Positions 7,405 through 16,244 of a stretch of 64,000 nt of DNA are shown piece after piece. The notes under the pieces are model-generated. The model saw nothing but the letters and a program-made list of their open reading frames with translations. It was not told the origin of the DNA and made no database searches. Position numbers and translations under genes: made by a program. This stretch comes from Roseomonas marmotae (GTDB lineage Bacteria > Pseudomonadota > Alphaproteobacteria > Acetobacterales > Acetobacteraceae). Numbering within the stretch: the stretch's first letter is position 1; the number at the start of each line of letters is the position of its first letter. The stretch spans positions 1,811,501 to 1,875,500 of the forward strand of contig NZ_CP061091.1 in NCBI RefSeq assembly GCF_017654485.1. Reading direction: 5' to 3'.

Positions 7405-8259
7405 TCATGGCCGGGCGGCGATGGTGTTGCGCATCAGGCGCTGCGCCATGCCGCCGGCCAGTGTCTCGGCCATGCAGAGATAGCCGAGATCGTTCATGTG
7501 GAAGCCATCGGCCGAGAGCATGGAAGCCTTCTGCGGCGCCGCGTCCCAGTAGCGCATGATGGCATAGCGCCGCATCAGCGGAACCTGCTTCTCGGCCGCC
7601 ACGCGCTCGATGGTCTGGACGATGAGGCGGTAGAGATCCTCGCCGCCCTGGCCCGCGTAGAATTGCGGGTCGATCAGCACGAGGTCCAGCCCGCGTTCCT
7701 GCACGAAGTCCACGCCCTGACGCATGGTTTCGGAAAACGCCTCAGGCGTGATGTGGCGCACGGCATCGTTGGTGCCGAGCTGCCAGAGCACCACGTCCGG
7801 CTTCCAGTCCTCTATAGCCTTCCGCATGCGGATCAGGGTCGTGGAAGCGACCTCGCCGCCGATGCCGTCGTTCCGCACCGTGATTTTCGCGCCCGGCAGC
7901 AGGCGAAGCAGCGCATCCTGCAGGCGTGACGGATAGGCATGGCCCGGCGCGGTGGCGCCCACCCCGGCGGTGGAGGATGAGCCGATGGCCAGGATCCGCA
8001 CGGCCTCGCCCTCCTGCACCAGGGTCGTCATGCGCGGCAGGGCGAAGCGCAGATTCTGCAATTCCTCCGGCACCATGCAGCCGGAGGGCAGTTCCGCTGC
8101 CGGACCGGGGCCGAAATGCGGTGTCGCCGGCACCAGCAGGGGGGCGGCCGCCGGAATCGGCATGGATGGCGGCGGGGGGGTGCGGACAGCGGTCTGCGCC
8201 CGGCCCAGCTTCGCCAGGCCCAGCGCCGCCACTCCGGAGAGGAGGAAGGCGCGCCGCAT
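7405..8259 (-). CDS. SGNH/GDSL-type hydrolase, exported
   Basis: A 284-residue protein. The start at 8259 is chosen because its ATG overlaps the stop of the upstream opgC-like gene (TGATG), giving translational coupling. The N-terminus RRAFLLSGVAALGLAKLGRAQ is an export signal. SGNH blocks are visible: block I ILAIGSSSTAGVGA (nucleophile Ser), a conserved Gly in GIGGEVAS, block III LWQLGTNDAVR (Asn), and block V SADGFHMNDLGY (Asp/His pair). Such enzymes are esterases, often de-acylating or acyl-transferring on polysaccharides. Coupling to an OpgC-type acyltransferase suggests that it edits the acyl groups the partner adds. The true substrate is unknown. Confidence 0.85.
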   Translation of the reverse strand: MRRAFLLSGVAALGLAKLGRAQTAVRTPPPPSMPIPAAAPLLVPATPHFGPGPAAELPSGCMVPEELQNLRFALPRMTTLVQEGEAVRILAIGSSSTAGVGATAPGHAYPSRLQDALLRLLPGAKITVRNDGIGGEVASTTLIRMRKAIEDWKPDVVLWQLGTNDAVRHITPEAFSETMRQGVDFVQERGLDLVLIDPQFYAGQGGEDLYRLIVQTIERVAAEKQVPLMRRYAIMRYWDAAPQKASMLSADGFHMNDLGYLCMAETLAGGMAQRLMRNTIAARP

Positions 8260-9443
8260 CAGGGACGCAGCGCCGCCGTGCCGGCGATCGCGGGAGCGCG
8301 GCTGCTCCGGCGCGTCTCCGCCAGGGTCAGCAGCCATGCGGCCAGGATCTGTACGGAAATGCCCATCGTGACGTAGACGATATCAAATCCCGCGCTCTCA
8401 TGGCCAGTCTGCTTCAGCGTCACGCCGGTCATGCTGATGACGAGACCCGTGCAGAAGATCGGCAAGGAATGCCGGCCCATCATGGCCAGGGGATGCGTGA
8501 GCGGGCGCGTCAGGGCCCAGGCCTGCAGGGGGGAGTAGGCGACGACATAAGCCAGCGCCAGGACATGCACGAGGCGAGGGATGGAGAGATACTGCTTCTC
8601 CGGCACCAGCAGGAAGTCGCGCAGGATCACGCCCTCCGCCTCCGGCGCCAGATGGAAACAGGTGATCACCATGGAGAAGATCAGGAACCCCAGCGCCAGC
8701 ATCCAGGCAGGGCGGTGATAGGGCATGGCGGCGCCCATGACCTCCCGCCTGCAGCCCAGCGCGAAGCCGATGGTGAACAGGAACTGCCAGCTGAGGGGAT
8801 TGAAGAACCAGCCGCCTTCCATCGGGTAGCTGGGCAGGTTGATGCGTTCCAGCCCCGCCAGGGCATAGATCATGGCGGAGATCATCAGCAGGGCCGAAAG
8901 GCTGCGCCGGCCGATCCAGAGCAGCAGCGGCAATATGGCAATCAGCACGAAATAGAGCGGCAGGATGTTCAGATAGCCCGGCTGGTACCGGAGCGTCACG
9001 GCCGAGACGAGGGCCTGCAACGGATCCAGCAGCAGAGGCTCCAACGCCACCACATTGAACAGCCCGGCATCGCCGGTACGCAGCACGGCCCAGGCGAAGA
9101 CGGCGCCGCCCAGCACCACCATGGCCAGATGCGTCGTGTAGAGCCCTGCCGCGCGGCTCATGACCCGCAGCGACACGTTGAAGCGGTCGCCCTCATCGCT
9201 GTTGTAGCGGCGTGAATAGGCACAGGCGGCGGCATAGCCGGCGAAGAGGACGAAGAGTTCCGCGGCGTCGGAGAAGCCGAAATTCTTGTGCGTCCAGTCC
9301 TCCAGCACATTGCCGGAGACGTGGTTGATGAAGATGGAAACCAGCGCGAAGCCACGCCAGACATCCAGCGCTGTATCCCGCCCCGGCGGGGCCGGGCGGG
9401 CCACGCCGCCTGCCAGCGCGGTGGGCGATACTGTCGGCGCCAT
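8259..9443 (-). CDS. OpgC-family membrane acyltransferase
   Basis: A 394-residue polytopic inner-membrane protein with about ten hydrophobic segments. It matches OpgC from DTALDVWRGFALVSIFINHVSGNVLEDWTHKNFGFSDAAELFVLFAGYA, including the conserved RG...INH motif and a downstream LYFVLIAILP segment. OpgC adds succinyl groups to osmoregulated periplasmic glucans in E. coli, and homologues acylate other glycans. No glucan synthase (opgG/opgH) or cyclic glucan gene is nearby, so the acceptor is unknown. Good Shine-Dalgarno sequence (GGAGGAGGAT) just before ATG 9443. The start of the downstream SGNH hydrolase gene overlaps its stop, so the pair is one unit. It lies 81 bases after the transglutaminase gene, also on the minus strand, and might extend that operon. 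Confidence 0.87.
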   Translation of the reverse strand: MAPTVSPTALAGGVARPAPPGRDTALDVWRGFALVSIFINHVSGNVLEDWTHKNFGFSDAAELFVLFAGYAAACAYSRRYNSDEGDRFNVSLRVMSRAAGLYTTHLAMVVLGGAVFAWAVLRTGDAGLFNVVALEPLLLDPLQALVSAVTLRYQPGYLNILPLYFVLIAILPLLLWIGRRSLSALLMISAMIYALAGLERINLPSYPMEGGWFFNPLSWQFLFTIGFALGCRREVMGAAMPYHRPAWMLALGFLIFSMVITCFHLAPEAEGVILRDFLLVPEKQYLSIPRLVHVLALAYVVAYSPLQAWALTRPLTHPLAMMGRHSLPIFCTGLVISMTGVTLKQTGHESAGFDIVYVTMGISVQILAAWLLTLAETRRSSRAPAIAGTAALRP

Positions 9444-9524
9444 GGTCGATCCTCCTCCTGCCGCGCCCGCCAGGGGCGGCGCCGCGAGGCAAAAACGAGG
9501 GCGGCGGGGAGGAGGTTGCCTTAC

Positions 9525-10379
9525 TCAGGCAGGGGTGAGGTCAACGCCGACATCCAGCCGATGCCGGCCACCTCCCAGGATGATCCCCCGCAGCGGCGAG
9601 ATGTCGCTGAAATCACGCCCCCAGCCGAGCACCACGTGCTCCCCGGCCACCACCAGGTTGTTGGTGGGGTCCAGTCCGACCCAGCCATGCGCCGGGCCGA
9701 GCCAGGCGCTGACCCAGGCATGGGACTGGTCGGCCCCTTGTCGCGCCACCCCGCCAGGGGATGGCCGGGTGCGGATATAACCTGAGACGTAGCGGGCGGC
9801 GAGGCCGAGGCCGCGCAGGCCGTTCAACATCAGGTGGGTGAAGTCCTGGCAGACCCCCGCCCGTTGCGCCAGCACCTGGGACACCGGCGTGGAGACGCCC
9901 GTGACGCCCGGCTGGAAGGTGAAATCCCGCCGGATGCGCGCATTCAGGTCGAGCAGTCCCGCCAGCACAGGCCGCCCCGGCGGGAAGGAGGCGCGCGCGT
10001 AATCCCGCGCCGCGGCGTTCTCCGGCAGCATGGGGGAGGGGAAGGTGAATTCCACCGCATCGGGCGCGGGGGCGGCGGCCAGTTGCTCCCAGGGCGGGGT
10101 CTCGGCTGCCGGCGGCGGTGGGGGGAAGGCGGCTTCCACCATGGCCTCGGCTACCACTTCGAAGCGCCTGTGCGGCTGGTCGATGAAGAGCCAGGTGACG
10201 GAATTGCCGAAATGGTCGAGGCCCCGCGTCATCCTTGCCGGGGTGGGGGTGCAGCGGATCTCCTCCGCAAGCATGCGCTGGCCGGGCAGGGCGCGCGGCG
10301 TCAGATGGAGCATGTGGGTCGCCAGGTCCACCGTCTCGGCGTAGCGGTAGGTGGTGACGTGGCGGACGCGCCAGTTCAT
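9525..10379 (-). CDS. Transglutaminase-like cysteine protease family protein
   Basis: A 284-residue protein with an N-terminal bacterial transglutaminase-like beta domain (RHVTTYRYAETVDLATHMLHLTPR, residues 5-30) and a core transglutaminase domain. The catalytic triad is visible: Cys177 (RAGVCQDFTH), His220 (DQSHAWV) and Asp237 (GLDPTNN). Most bacterial members of this fold are believed to act as peptidases or amidases rather than cross-linkers. ATG 10379 lies 7 bases past the stop of the ATP-grasp/alpha-E gene, so they share an mRNA. No signal peptide is seen, so it is likely cytoplasmic. It is the shorter of two transglutaminase-type proteins in this operon. Confidence 0.9.
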   Translation of the reverse strand: MNWRVRHVTTYRYAETVDLATHMLHLTPRALPGQRMLAEEIRCTPTPARMTRGLDHFGNSVTWLFIDQPHRRFEVVAEAMVEAAFPPPPPAAETPPWEQLAAAPAPDAVEFTFPSPMLPENAAARDYARASFPPGRPVLAGLLDLNARIRRDFTFQPGVTGVSTPVSQVLAQRAGVCQDFTHLMLNGLRGLGLAARYVSGYIRTRPSPGGVARQGADQSHAWVSAWLGPAHGWVGLDPTNNLVVAGEHVVLGWGRDFSDISPLRGIILGGGRHRLDVGVDLTPA

Positions 10380-10386
10380 GGAAACC

Positions 10387-12858
10387 TCAGAAGCCGCCGG
10401 CCAGGGCGGGCTCGCCGGCGGCGGGCTGCACGCCCAGCGCCTGCGTGGCCGGCAGCAGCGCGAAGTAGCGGCGGGTGATGGCGCCGGAGAGATTGGCGAT
10501 ATCCCCCTCGATCCGGCGCAGGACGGGCGCCAGGGCGGTGGTGGCCACGGCCTGCTCCGGGCTGGCCAGCACGCCGCCGGGCATCGCCTCCACCTCCGCC
10601 AGCAGCGCGGCGGCGGTGCCGGCGAGGGCGGGGTCGCCATCCGCCGCCAGTTCGGCCAGCAGGGCATGGATGGCGCGCAGCTGAAAGCCGAGGCCACGCG
10701 GGTTGCCGGGGTCGGCCAGCACCAGGTCCAGCGCTGGCGCCGGTTGCAGCACGCTCTGGTAGCGGCTGCGGTAGGTGATGACGGAATCGCAGAGTTCCAG
10801 CGCCAGCCGCAGCCCGCCTTCCACCCGTGTGGGCGGCTGTGCCAGCGCGAAATGCAGCTGCGCGGCGATGCTCTGCGCCCGCTCCACCCGGCGCCCGAGG
10901 TCCAGGAAGGTATAGCCGCCGGCACGGACCATGTTCTCCGCCGCCATGCCGGCCATCCCGGCGACATAGCGCAGCACGCCGCCCAGCAGCCGCTCCAGCT
11001 CCTGCAAGGGCCGGGCCGGCTCGCGCGGCTGCGCGGCCTCGGCCCGCAGGGTTCGCAGTGGCTGGGCGAAGGCGGCGTACATATCGGCGGTCAGCCGGTC
11101 CCGGAGGGCCTCCACCAGCCGCGACACCTGGCTGAGCAGCACCAGCACCTCGCCTTCCGGCTGGGTGGTGCGGAGCAGGGCATCGCGCAGCGTGGCGGTG
11201 GCGCCGCCGCTGGGCAGGTCCTCCGCGCCGACCAGCCTGGCATGGCGGAGGCAGAGGGCGAGGGCGGAGAGTTCCGCCACCTCGCGCGGCAGCAGCGGGC
11301 CGCGGTCCAGCCGGCCGAGAGTGGCGCGCATCAGCCGTGCCGCGCCTTCCAGCCGCTCGGCATAGCGGCCGAGCCAGAAGAGGTTGTCGGCCACGCGGGA
11401 AGGCAGCTCACCGGCCGCGCGGCGGATGGCCAGCGGCGGCTGCTGCTGCGCCGGCGGGCCGGCGATGCGGGCATCCTCCTGATGCAGCACCCAGACATCC
11501 TTGGTCAGGGTGGTTCCACCCGCCTCCACCCGCGCCAGGCCGCCGGGCAGGGCGTGCCAGCGGGCGCCGTCCTGCACCAGGAACATCCGCAGCCGCACCG
11601 GCAGGGGCTCCAGCCGCTCGCCTTGCAGGCAGGGCGCGACGGAGCCAGTCAGCACCCGGCTGGCCATGTACTCGCCCGGGCGGGCGGCGATGCGCGCGTC
11701 CAGCCCGGCGGCATCCGGCGGGCGGCCGGGATGCCCGCCGATGGCGGGGCGGATGGTCCAGCCCGGCCGCTCCGCCAGCACCATGGAGAGGGCGGCGGGA
11801 TCGGCCAGCCAGCGCGGCTCCGGCTGCGGCAGCAGCAGCTCCTCCCCCAGCAGCCGGCGGGCCAGGGCGGGCAGGAAGGCCATCAGGCCCGGCGTCTCGG
11901 CCAGCCCGGCGCCTGGCTCGTTGACGATCTTGACCGTGCCGTGCCGCGCGGCATCCAGCAGGCCCGGCACCCCCTGGCCCGGCCCGTCCATCTCCAGCGG
12001 GTCCAGGCCCCGGCCGGGCACGCGGCGCAGCAGCACATCCACGGGCCGCAGGCCCTTCAGCGTCTTGATGAAGACGGCGCCGCCGCGCACGGACAGGTCG
12101 CCCGGTTCCACCAGCGCGCAGGAGAGTTCGCGCGCCAGCAGCACATGCTCGAACCAGAGGCGGTGATGCACGCCGGGGGTCAGCAGCGCCACGCTGGGCC
12201 CATCCTGCCCCGGCGCGGCGCGCGGCGGGGCGAGGCGTTGCAGCGCGTCCTGCCACAGTTCGAAGAACGGGCGCAGCGGGCGCAGCGCATGGCCCCGGAA
12301 CAGGCCCGGCAGGGCACGGGCCAGGATCCGCCGGTTCTCCTGCGTCTGGCCGATGCCGCCGGCACGGCTGGTGCGGTCCGCCACCACATGCCAGCGGCCA
12401 TCCGGCGCGCGCAGCAGGTCCGCGGCATAACAGTGCAGGAAAGGGTGCCGCGTGGCGGCCGGGCCGGCATCCCGGCAGGGGCGCAGGAAGGCGGGGTTGG
12501 CATAGACCAGGGCGGGTGGGACCAGGCCTTCCGTCAGCAGATGCTGCGGGCCGTAGAGGTCGGCCAGGATGGCTTCCATCAGCCGCGCCCGCTGGGCCAG
12601 CCCGGCGGCGAGGTGGCTGAACTCCTCATCCGGCAGCACCAGGGGTATGGGATCGCAGCGCCATCCGGCCTGGGCGCTTGGCATCTCCCCGGGCAGCAGG
12701 GAGGTCATGCCCTCCTCGGCCACCCGCTCCACCCGCCGCGCAGCTTCTCCCATGCCCATGGCGGAAAGCTCCGCCAGCCCGGCCATGACACTCCGCCAAT
12801 GGGGGCGAAGATGGCCGCTGCCGTCGGCCATCTCATCGCGTGGGGGTTGAGTACTCAC
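10387..12858 (-). CDS. Circularly permuted type 2 ATP-grasp protein fused to alpha-E domain
   Basis: An 823-residue two-domain fusion. Residues about 60-480 match the circularly permuted ATP-grasp type 2 family (formerly DUF404/DUF407), with NRRILARALPGLFRGH, GVHHRLWFEHVLLARELS, FIKTLKGLRPVDVLLRR and a TIRPAIGGHPG stretch. Residues about 500-815 are the helical alpha-E domain (formerly DUF403): LPSRVADNLFWLGRYAERLEGAARLMRATLGRL. In many genomes these are two genes; here they are fused. Comparative work on amidoligases predicts that the ATP-grasp part forms an amide or peptide bond, with transglutaminase-like proteins as hydrolytic or transfer partners. It sits between two transglutaminase genes, 24 and 7 bases away. 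Product and substrate are not known. Confidence 0.9.
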   Translation of the reverse strand: MSTQPPRDEMADGSGHLRPHWRSVMAGLAELSAMGMGEAARRVERVAEEGMTSLLPGEMPSAQAGWRCDPIPLVLPDEEFSHLAAGLAQRARLMEAILADLYGPQHLLTEGLVPPALVYANPAFLRPCRDAGPAATRHPFLHCYAADLLRAPDGRWHVVADRTSRAGGIGQTQENRRILARALPGLFRGHALRPLRPFFELWQDALQRLAPPRAAPGQDGPSVALLTPGVHHRLWFEHVLLARELSCALVEPGDLSVRGGAVFIKTLKGLRPVDVLLRRVPGRGLDPLEMDGPGQGVPGLLDAARHGTVKIVNEPGAGLAETPGLMAFLPALARRLLGEELLLPQPEPRWLADPAALSMVLAERPGWTIRPAIGGHPGRPPDAAGLDARIAARPGEYMASRVLTGSVAPCLQGERLEPLPVRLRMFLVQDGARWHALPGGLARVEAGGTTLTKDVWVLHQEDARIAGPPAQQQPPLAIRRAAGELPSRVADNLFWLGRYAERLEGAARLMRATLGRLDRGPLLPREVAELSALALCLRHARLVGAEDLPSGGATATLRDALLRTTQPEGEVLVLLSQVSRLVEALRDRLTADMYAAFAQPLRTLRAEAAQPREPARPLQELERLLGGVLRYVAGMAGMAAENMVRAGGYTFLDLGRRVERAQSIAAQLHFALAQPPTRVEGGLRLALELCDSVITYRSRYQSVLQPAPALDLVLADPGNPRGLGFQLRAIHALLAELAADGDPALAGTAAALLAEVEAMPGGVLASPEQAVATTALAPVLRRIEGDIANLSGAITRRYFALLPATQALGVQPAAGEPALAGGF

Positions 12859-12882
12859 GGGCGTCTCACGCGGCGCCCGCTA

Positions 12883-15800
12883 TCACGCAAAGCGGCGCAG
12901 GTCGAGGGTGCGGCTGAGTTCCGTGCTTTCCACCCGGAGAGGCTCCGGCATCGGGCCGGGCGTATGTCCGAAGGGGAGGAAGCGGGCGCGGCGCCGGGCC
13001 TCGGCCTCATTGGCATTGACCGGGAAGTGCTCGTAGTTCCGGCCGCCGGGCTGCGCGACATGATGGGTGAAGCCGCCCAGGCTGCGGCCGGTCCACCTGT
13101 CCCAGAGGTCGAAGGTCAACGGGGCCTGGACCGGGATCATCGGGTGCAGGGCGGAGGGCGTCGCCCGGGCCTTGAAGCGAAGCCCCGCCACGAACTCGCC
13201 GGTGTTGCCGGTGGCCCACATCGGCAGCGCCTTGCCATTGGCGGCGAGGATGAAGCGTTCCGGCACGAAGCCCTGCGCCTTCACCTGCAACCGCTCGGTG
13301 CTGCTGTCGACGGAGCGGGCGGCGCCGGTGCCCGTTCTTTCCCCGCCCGGCACATGCCAGGGCTCCAGCGCCTGCCGCAGCTCCAGCCGGATGCCCTCCA
13401 GCGTCACCTCACCCACCTGGGGGAAGCGGAATTCGACATGGGGTTCGAACCATTCCACCCGCAGCGGGGCGCCGAGCTCGCGAAGTTCCCGGATGGCGTC
13501 GCGCAGGTCCTGCACGGCATAGTGGGGCAGCATGAAATCGTCATGCAGCCGGGTGCCCCAGCGCACCAGCCGCCGTTCGTAGGGCCGGTTCCAGAAGGCG
13601 GCGACGGCGGCACGCATCAGCAGCATCTGGGCAGCGGCCATGCGCGGGTTTGGCGGCATCTCGAAGGCACGGAACTCCACCAGCCCCAGCCGTCCGCTGC
13701 CGCTGTCCGGCGGATAGAGCCTGTCGATGGAGAATTCGGCGCGGTGGGTATCGCCGGTCATGTCCGCGAGGATGTTGCGGAAGAGCCGGTCGGTGACCCA
13801 GGGCGCCTTCTCCTCGAAGGGGCTGATCTGCTGGAAGGCGATCTCCAGCTCGTTCAGCACATCCTGCCGCCCCTCATCGATGCGCGGGTGCTGGCTGGCG
13901 GGGCCGATGAGCTGCCCGGCGAAGAGGAAGCTGAGGCTGGGATGGTTGTGCCAGAAGCCCAGCAGCGACTTCAGCAGATCCGGGCGCCGCAGGAAGGGGC
14001 TGTCGGCCGGCCTGGCCGCGCCCATCACCACATGGTTGCCGCCGCCCGTGCCGGCATGGCGGCCATCCAGCATGAACTTCTGGGCCGCCAGTCCTTCCTG
14101 GCGGGCGGCCTCGTAGAGCTGCTCCGTCCGCTCCACCTGCTGCTCCCAGTTGGTGGCGGGATGGAGAAGCACCTCGATCACGCCAGGGGCGGGGGTGATG
14201 GAGAAGCCTGGCACGCACGGGTCGCGCGGCGGGGCATAGCCTTCCAGCACCACGCGGCGGCCGGCCTGTGCGGCGGTGTCCTCAACGGCGGCGCAGAGTT
14301 CGAGCCAATGCCCGATCTCCGCCAGGGGCGGGAAGAAGACAGTCAGCTTCCCCTCCCGCGCCTCGACCGTCAGGGCCGTACGGATCGGATCGGGCGCCTC
14401 TCCCCGTGCTTCCGGCATCCGCTGGTGCCGCAGGAGGACGCCGTCACCGCCCCCCGTGGCGGCATGCAGACTCCCGCCGGGGAACAAGGCGCCGTGCGCG
14501 GCGGCGGGGTCGGCCCAGGGCAGGCTGTCCAACGGCAGGCGGAGGCCGATGGGGGAATCGCCGGGGACCAGGAACAGCGCGTCATCCCGGAAGAACCACC
14601 TGCCGGATTCCCAGCCATCCCGGCCATGGCGTAGCGGCAGCACCGAGCCGACGCTGGAACCCAGGCCCTGGGCGAAGATCCTGGCCAGCCTTGCCCGCTC
14701 CAGCGGGTCGCCCGGTCTGGCATCCTCGTCCGGCCCGGTTGCCGGCAGGCGCTTTTCCTTCCAGAGGTAGTAGTGGCTGTCCTCGAAAGCCGGGTTCACC
14801 AGCGCGGGGTCCACGCCCAGCCGCGCCGCCAGCGCGGCGGCGAAATCGGCGGCATCCCCGGCATCGGCGGTATCGGTATGGTCGTCGTCCGAAAGCAGGG
14901 CGGCATCCCGCCAGACCGGCTGCCCATCGGCGCGCCAATGGGCATTCAGCTGCCAGCGCGGCAGTTGCTCGCCCGGATAATGCCTGCCCATGGCGTATTG
15001 CACCACGCCGCCCGGTGCCCAAAGTGGCATCAGCCGCTTCAGCAGCCGGCCGGCGAGACTGCGCTTGGTGGGCCCCAGCGCGGCGGTATTCCATTCCGGC
15101 GCATCCTGGTCCCTGGCCGAGACGAAGGTCGGCTCCCCTCCCATGGTCAGGCGCACGGCGCCCGTTTCCAACTGCTGGTCCACCGCTTGTCCGGAGGCCA
15201 GAATCTCCTGCCAGGCGGCGTCCTCATAGGGCTTGGTGACGCGCGGTGTCTGGCGCACCCGCTGGATGGACATGCCGAAGTCGAACTCCACCCCGGCCTC
15301 GCTCATCCGCCCGCTGATCGGGGCGGCCGACTGCGGCTCGGGCGTCGCGGCCAGGGGGATATGGCCTTCGCCCACCAGGAGGCCTGAGGTGACGTCGAGC
15401 CCCACCCAGCCGGCGCCGGGCAGATAGACTTCCGCCCAGGCATGGAGGTCCGTGAAATCGGCGCCGGGGCCCTGCGGGCCTTCCAGCGGCTTCTCATCCG
15501 CCACCAGCTGGATCAGGTAGCCGGAGACGAAGCGCGCGGCGAAGCCGAGGTTCCGCAGCAGCTGCACCAGCAGCCAGGCGCTGTCGCGGCAGGAACCTTT
15601 CCCCTGCTCCAGCGTCTCCTCCGGCGACCAGACGCCCGGCTCCATCCGCACGACGTAGGGAATGCTGCGGTTCACCAGGGTGTTGATGTCCAGCAGCATG
15701 GACACCGTGCCCAGCCCACCCTCCGCCGGCGGCTTCGGCACCTGCTCCATCAGGCCGGAGAGCAGCGGTCCCGGCGGGTCGGCGCGGCGGAAGGGCGCCA

Positions 15801-16140
15801 GCTCATGTTCCAGCACGGGGTCGTAGCTGAAGGGCCAGGTCTCGGCCTCAGGTTCCAGGAAGAAGTCGAAGGGATTGATGGTGGCCATATCGGCCACGAG
15901 GTCCACGGTGATGTCGAAATGCGTCACAGGCCCGGGAAACACCACGCGGGCCTGGAAATTGCCCTGCGGGTCCTGCTGCCAGTTCAGGAAATGCGGGTGG
16001 GGATCGATCGTCAGCGTGTAGGCGAGGATCGGGGTGCGCGCATGTGGCGCGGGCCGGAGCCGGATGGTCTGCGGTCCCAGCGACACGGGCCGGTCGTATT
16101 GGTAGCGGGTATGATGCGTCACCGCGGCGTGAATCGACAT
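12883..16140 (-). CDS. Transglutaminase domain protein with C-terminal DUF2126
   Basis: A 1085-residue protein and the first gene of the trio. Residues 1-300 hold the N-terminal beta domain (THHTRYQYDRPVSLGPQTIRLRP) and a transglutaminase core with Cys184 (GKGSCRDSAWLL), His233 (DLHAWAEV) and Asp249 (GLDVTSG). Residues about 320-1085 are DUF2126, a large region that occurs almost only in this architecture. It shows conserved blocks such as TMGGEPTFVS, GRHYPGEQLPRWQ, DGRHAGTGGGNHVVMG, QHPRIDEGR and YEHFPVNANEAEARRRARF. The GGEPTF and GTGGGNH segments resemble glutamine-synthetase-like/amidoligase catalytic surfaces, and an amide-forming role for DUF2126 has been proposed; this remains unproven. 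The 15-bp palindrome upstream (16188-16230) may regulate it. Confidence 0.9.
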   Translation of the reverse strand: MSIHAAVTHHTRYQYDRPVSLGPQTIRLRPAPHARTPILAYTLTIDPHPHFLNWQQDPQGNFQARVVFPGPVTHFDITVDLVADMATINPFDFFLEPEAETWPFSYDPVLEHELAPFRRADPPGPLLSGLMEQVPKPPAEGGLGTVSMLLDINTLVNRSIPYVVRMEPGVWSPEETLEQGKGSCRDSAWLLVQLLRNLGFAARFVSGYLIQLVADEKPLEGPQGPGADFTDLHAWAEVYLPGAGWVGLDVTSGLLVGEGHIPLAATPEPQSAAPISGRMSEAGVEFDFGMSIQRVRQTPRVTKPYEDAAWQEILASGQAVDQQLETGAVRLTMGGEPTFVSARDQDAPEWNTAALGPTKRSLAGRLLKRLMPLWAPGGVVQYAMGRHYPGEQLPRWQLNAHWRADGQPVWRDAALLSDDDHTDTADAGDAADFAAALAARLGVDPALVNPAFEDSHYYLWKEKRLPATGPDEDARPGDPLERARLARIFAQGLGSSVGSVLPLRHGRDGWESGRWFFRDDALFLVPGDSPIGLRLPLDSLPWADPAAAHGALFPGGSLHAATGGGDGVLLRHQRMPEARGEAPDPIRTALTVEAREGKLTVFFPPLAEIGHWLELCAAVEDTAAQAGRRVVLEGYAPPRDPCVPGFSITPAPGVIEVLLHPATNWEQQVERTEQLYEAARQEGLAAQKFMLDGRHAGTGGGNHVVMGAARPADSPFLRRPDLLKSLLGFWHNHPSLSFLFAGQLIGPASQHPRIDEGRQDVLNELEIAFQQISPFEEKAPWVTDRLFRNILADMTGDTHRAEFSIDRLYPPDSGSGRLGLVEFRAFEMPPNPRMAAAQMLLMRAAVAAFWNRPYERRLVRWGTRLHDDFMLPHYAVQDLRDAIRELRELGAPLRVEWFEPHVEFRFPQVGEVTLEGIRLELRQALEPWHVPGGERTGTGAARSVDSSTERLQVKAQGFVPERFILAANGKALPMWATGNTGEFVAGLRFKARATPSALHPMIPVQAPLTFDLWDRWTGRSLGGFTHHVAQPGGRNYEHFPVNANEAEARRRARFLPFGHTPGPMPEPLRVESTELSRTLDLRRFA

Positions 16141-16187
16141 GCGGGTTCCCGACGACCTCGTTCGGGGAGCAGCATAGCCTCCGCATG

Positions 16188-16230
16188 CCGTGGCGCGATA
16201 CGCCCTGCCTCAGGACGTATCGCGCCACGG
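16188..16230. promoter_or_regulatory. 15-bp perfect inverted repeat between lipoprotein gene and transglutaminase operon
   Basis: CCGTGGCGCGATACG (16188-16202) and its exact complement (16216-16230) are separated by 13 bases. No T tract follows on either strand, so it is not a standard terminator. The loop (CTGCCT) can also pair with AGGCAG at 16233-16238, allowing an alternative, mutually exclusive hairpin. It lies 48 bases upstream of the transglutaminase-DUF2126 start and 15 bases past the lipoprotein stop. It could terminate one unit or control the other. Confidence 0.6.
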
Positions 16231-16244
16231 TCAGGCAGTCTGGC

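Noticed and set aside
10351..14634. Very long plus-strand open frame opposite the ATP-grasp and transglutaminase genes
   Set aside because: It is antisense to two clearly recognised proteins, is low-complexity (Gly/Arg/Gln/His-rich) and has no domain pattern; GC-rich DNA often leaves such frames open.
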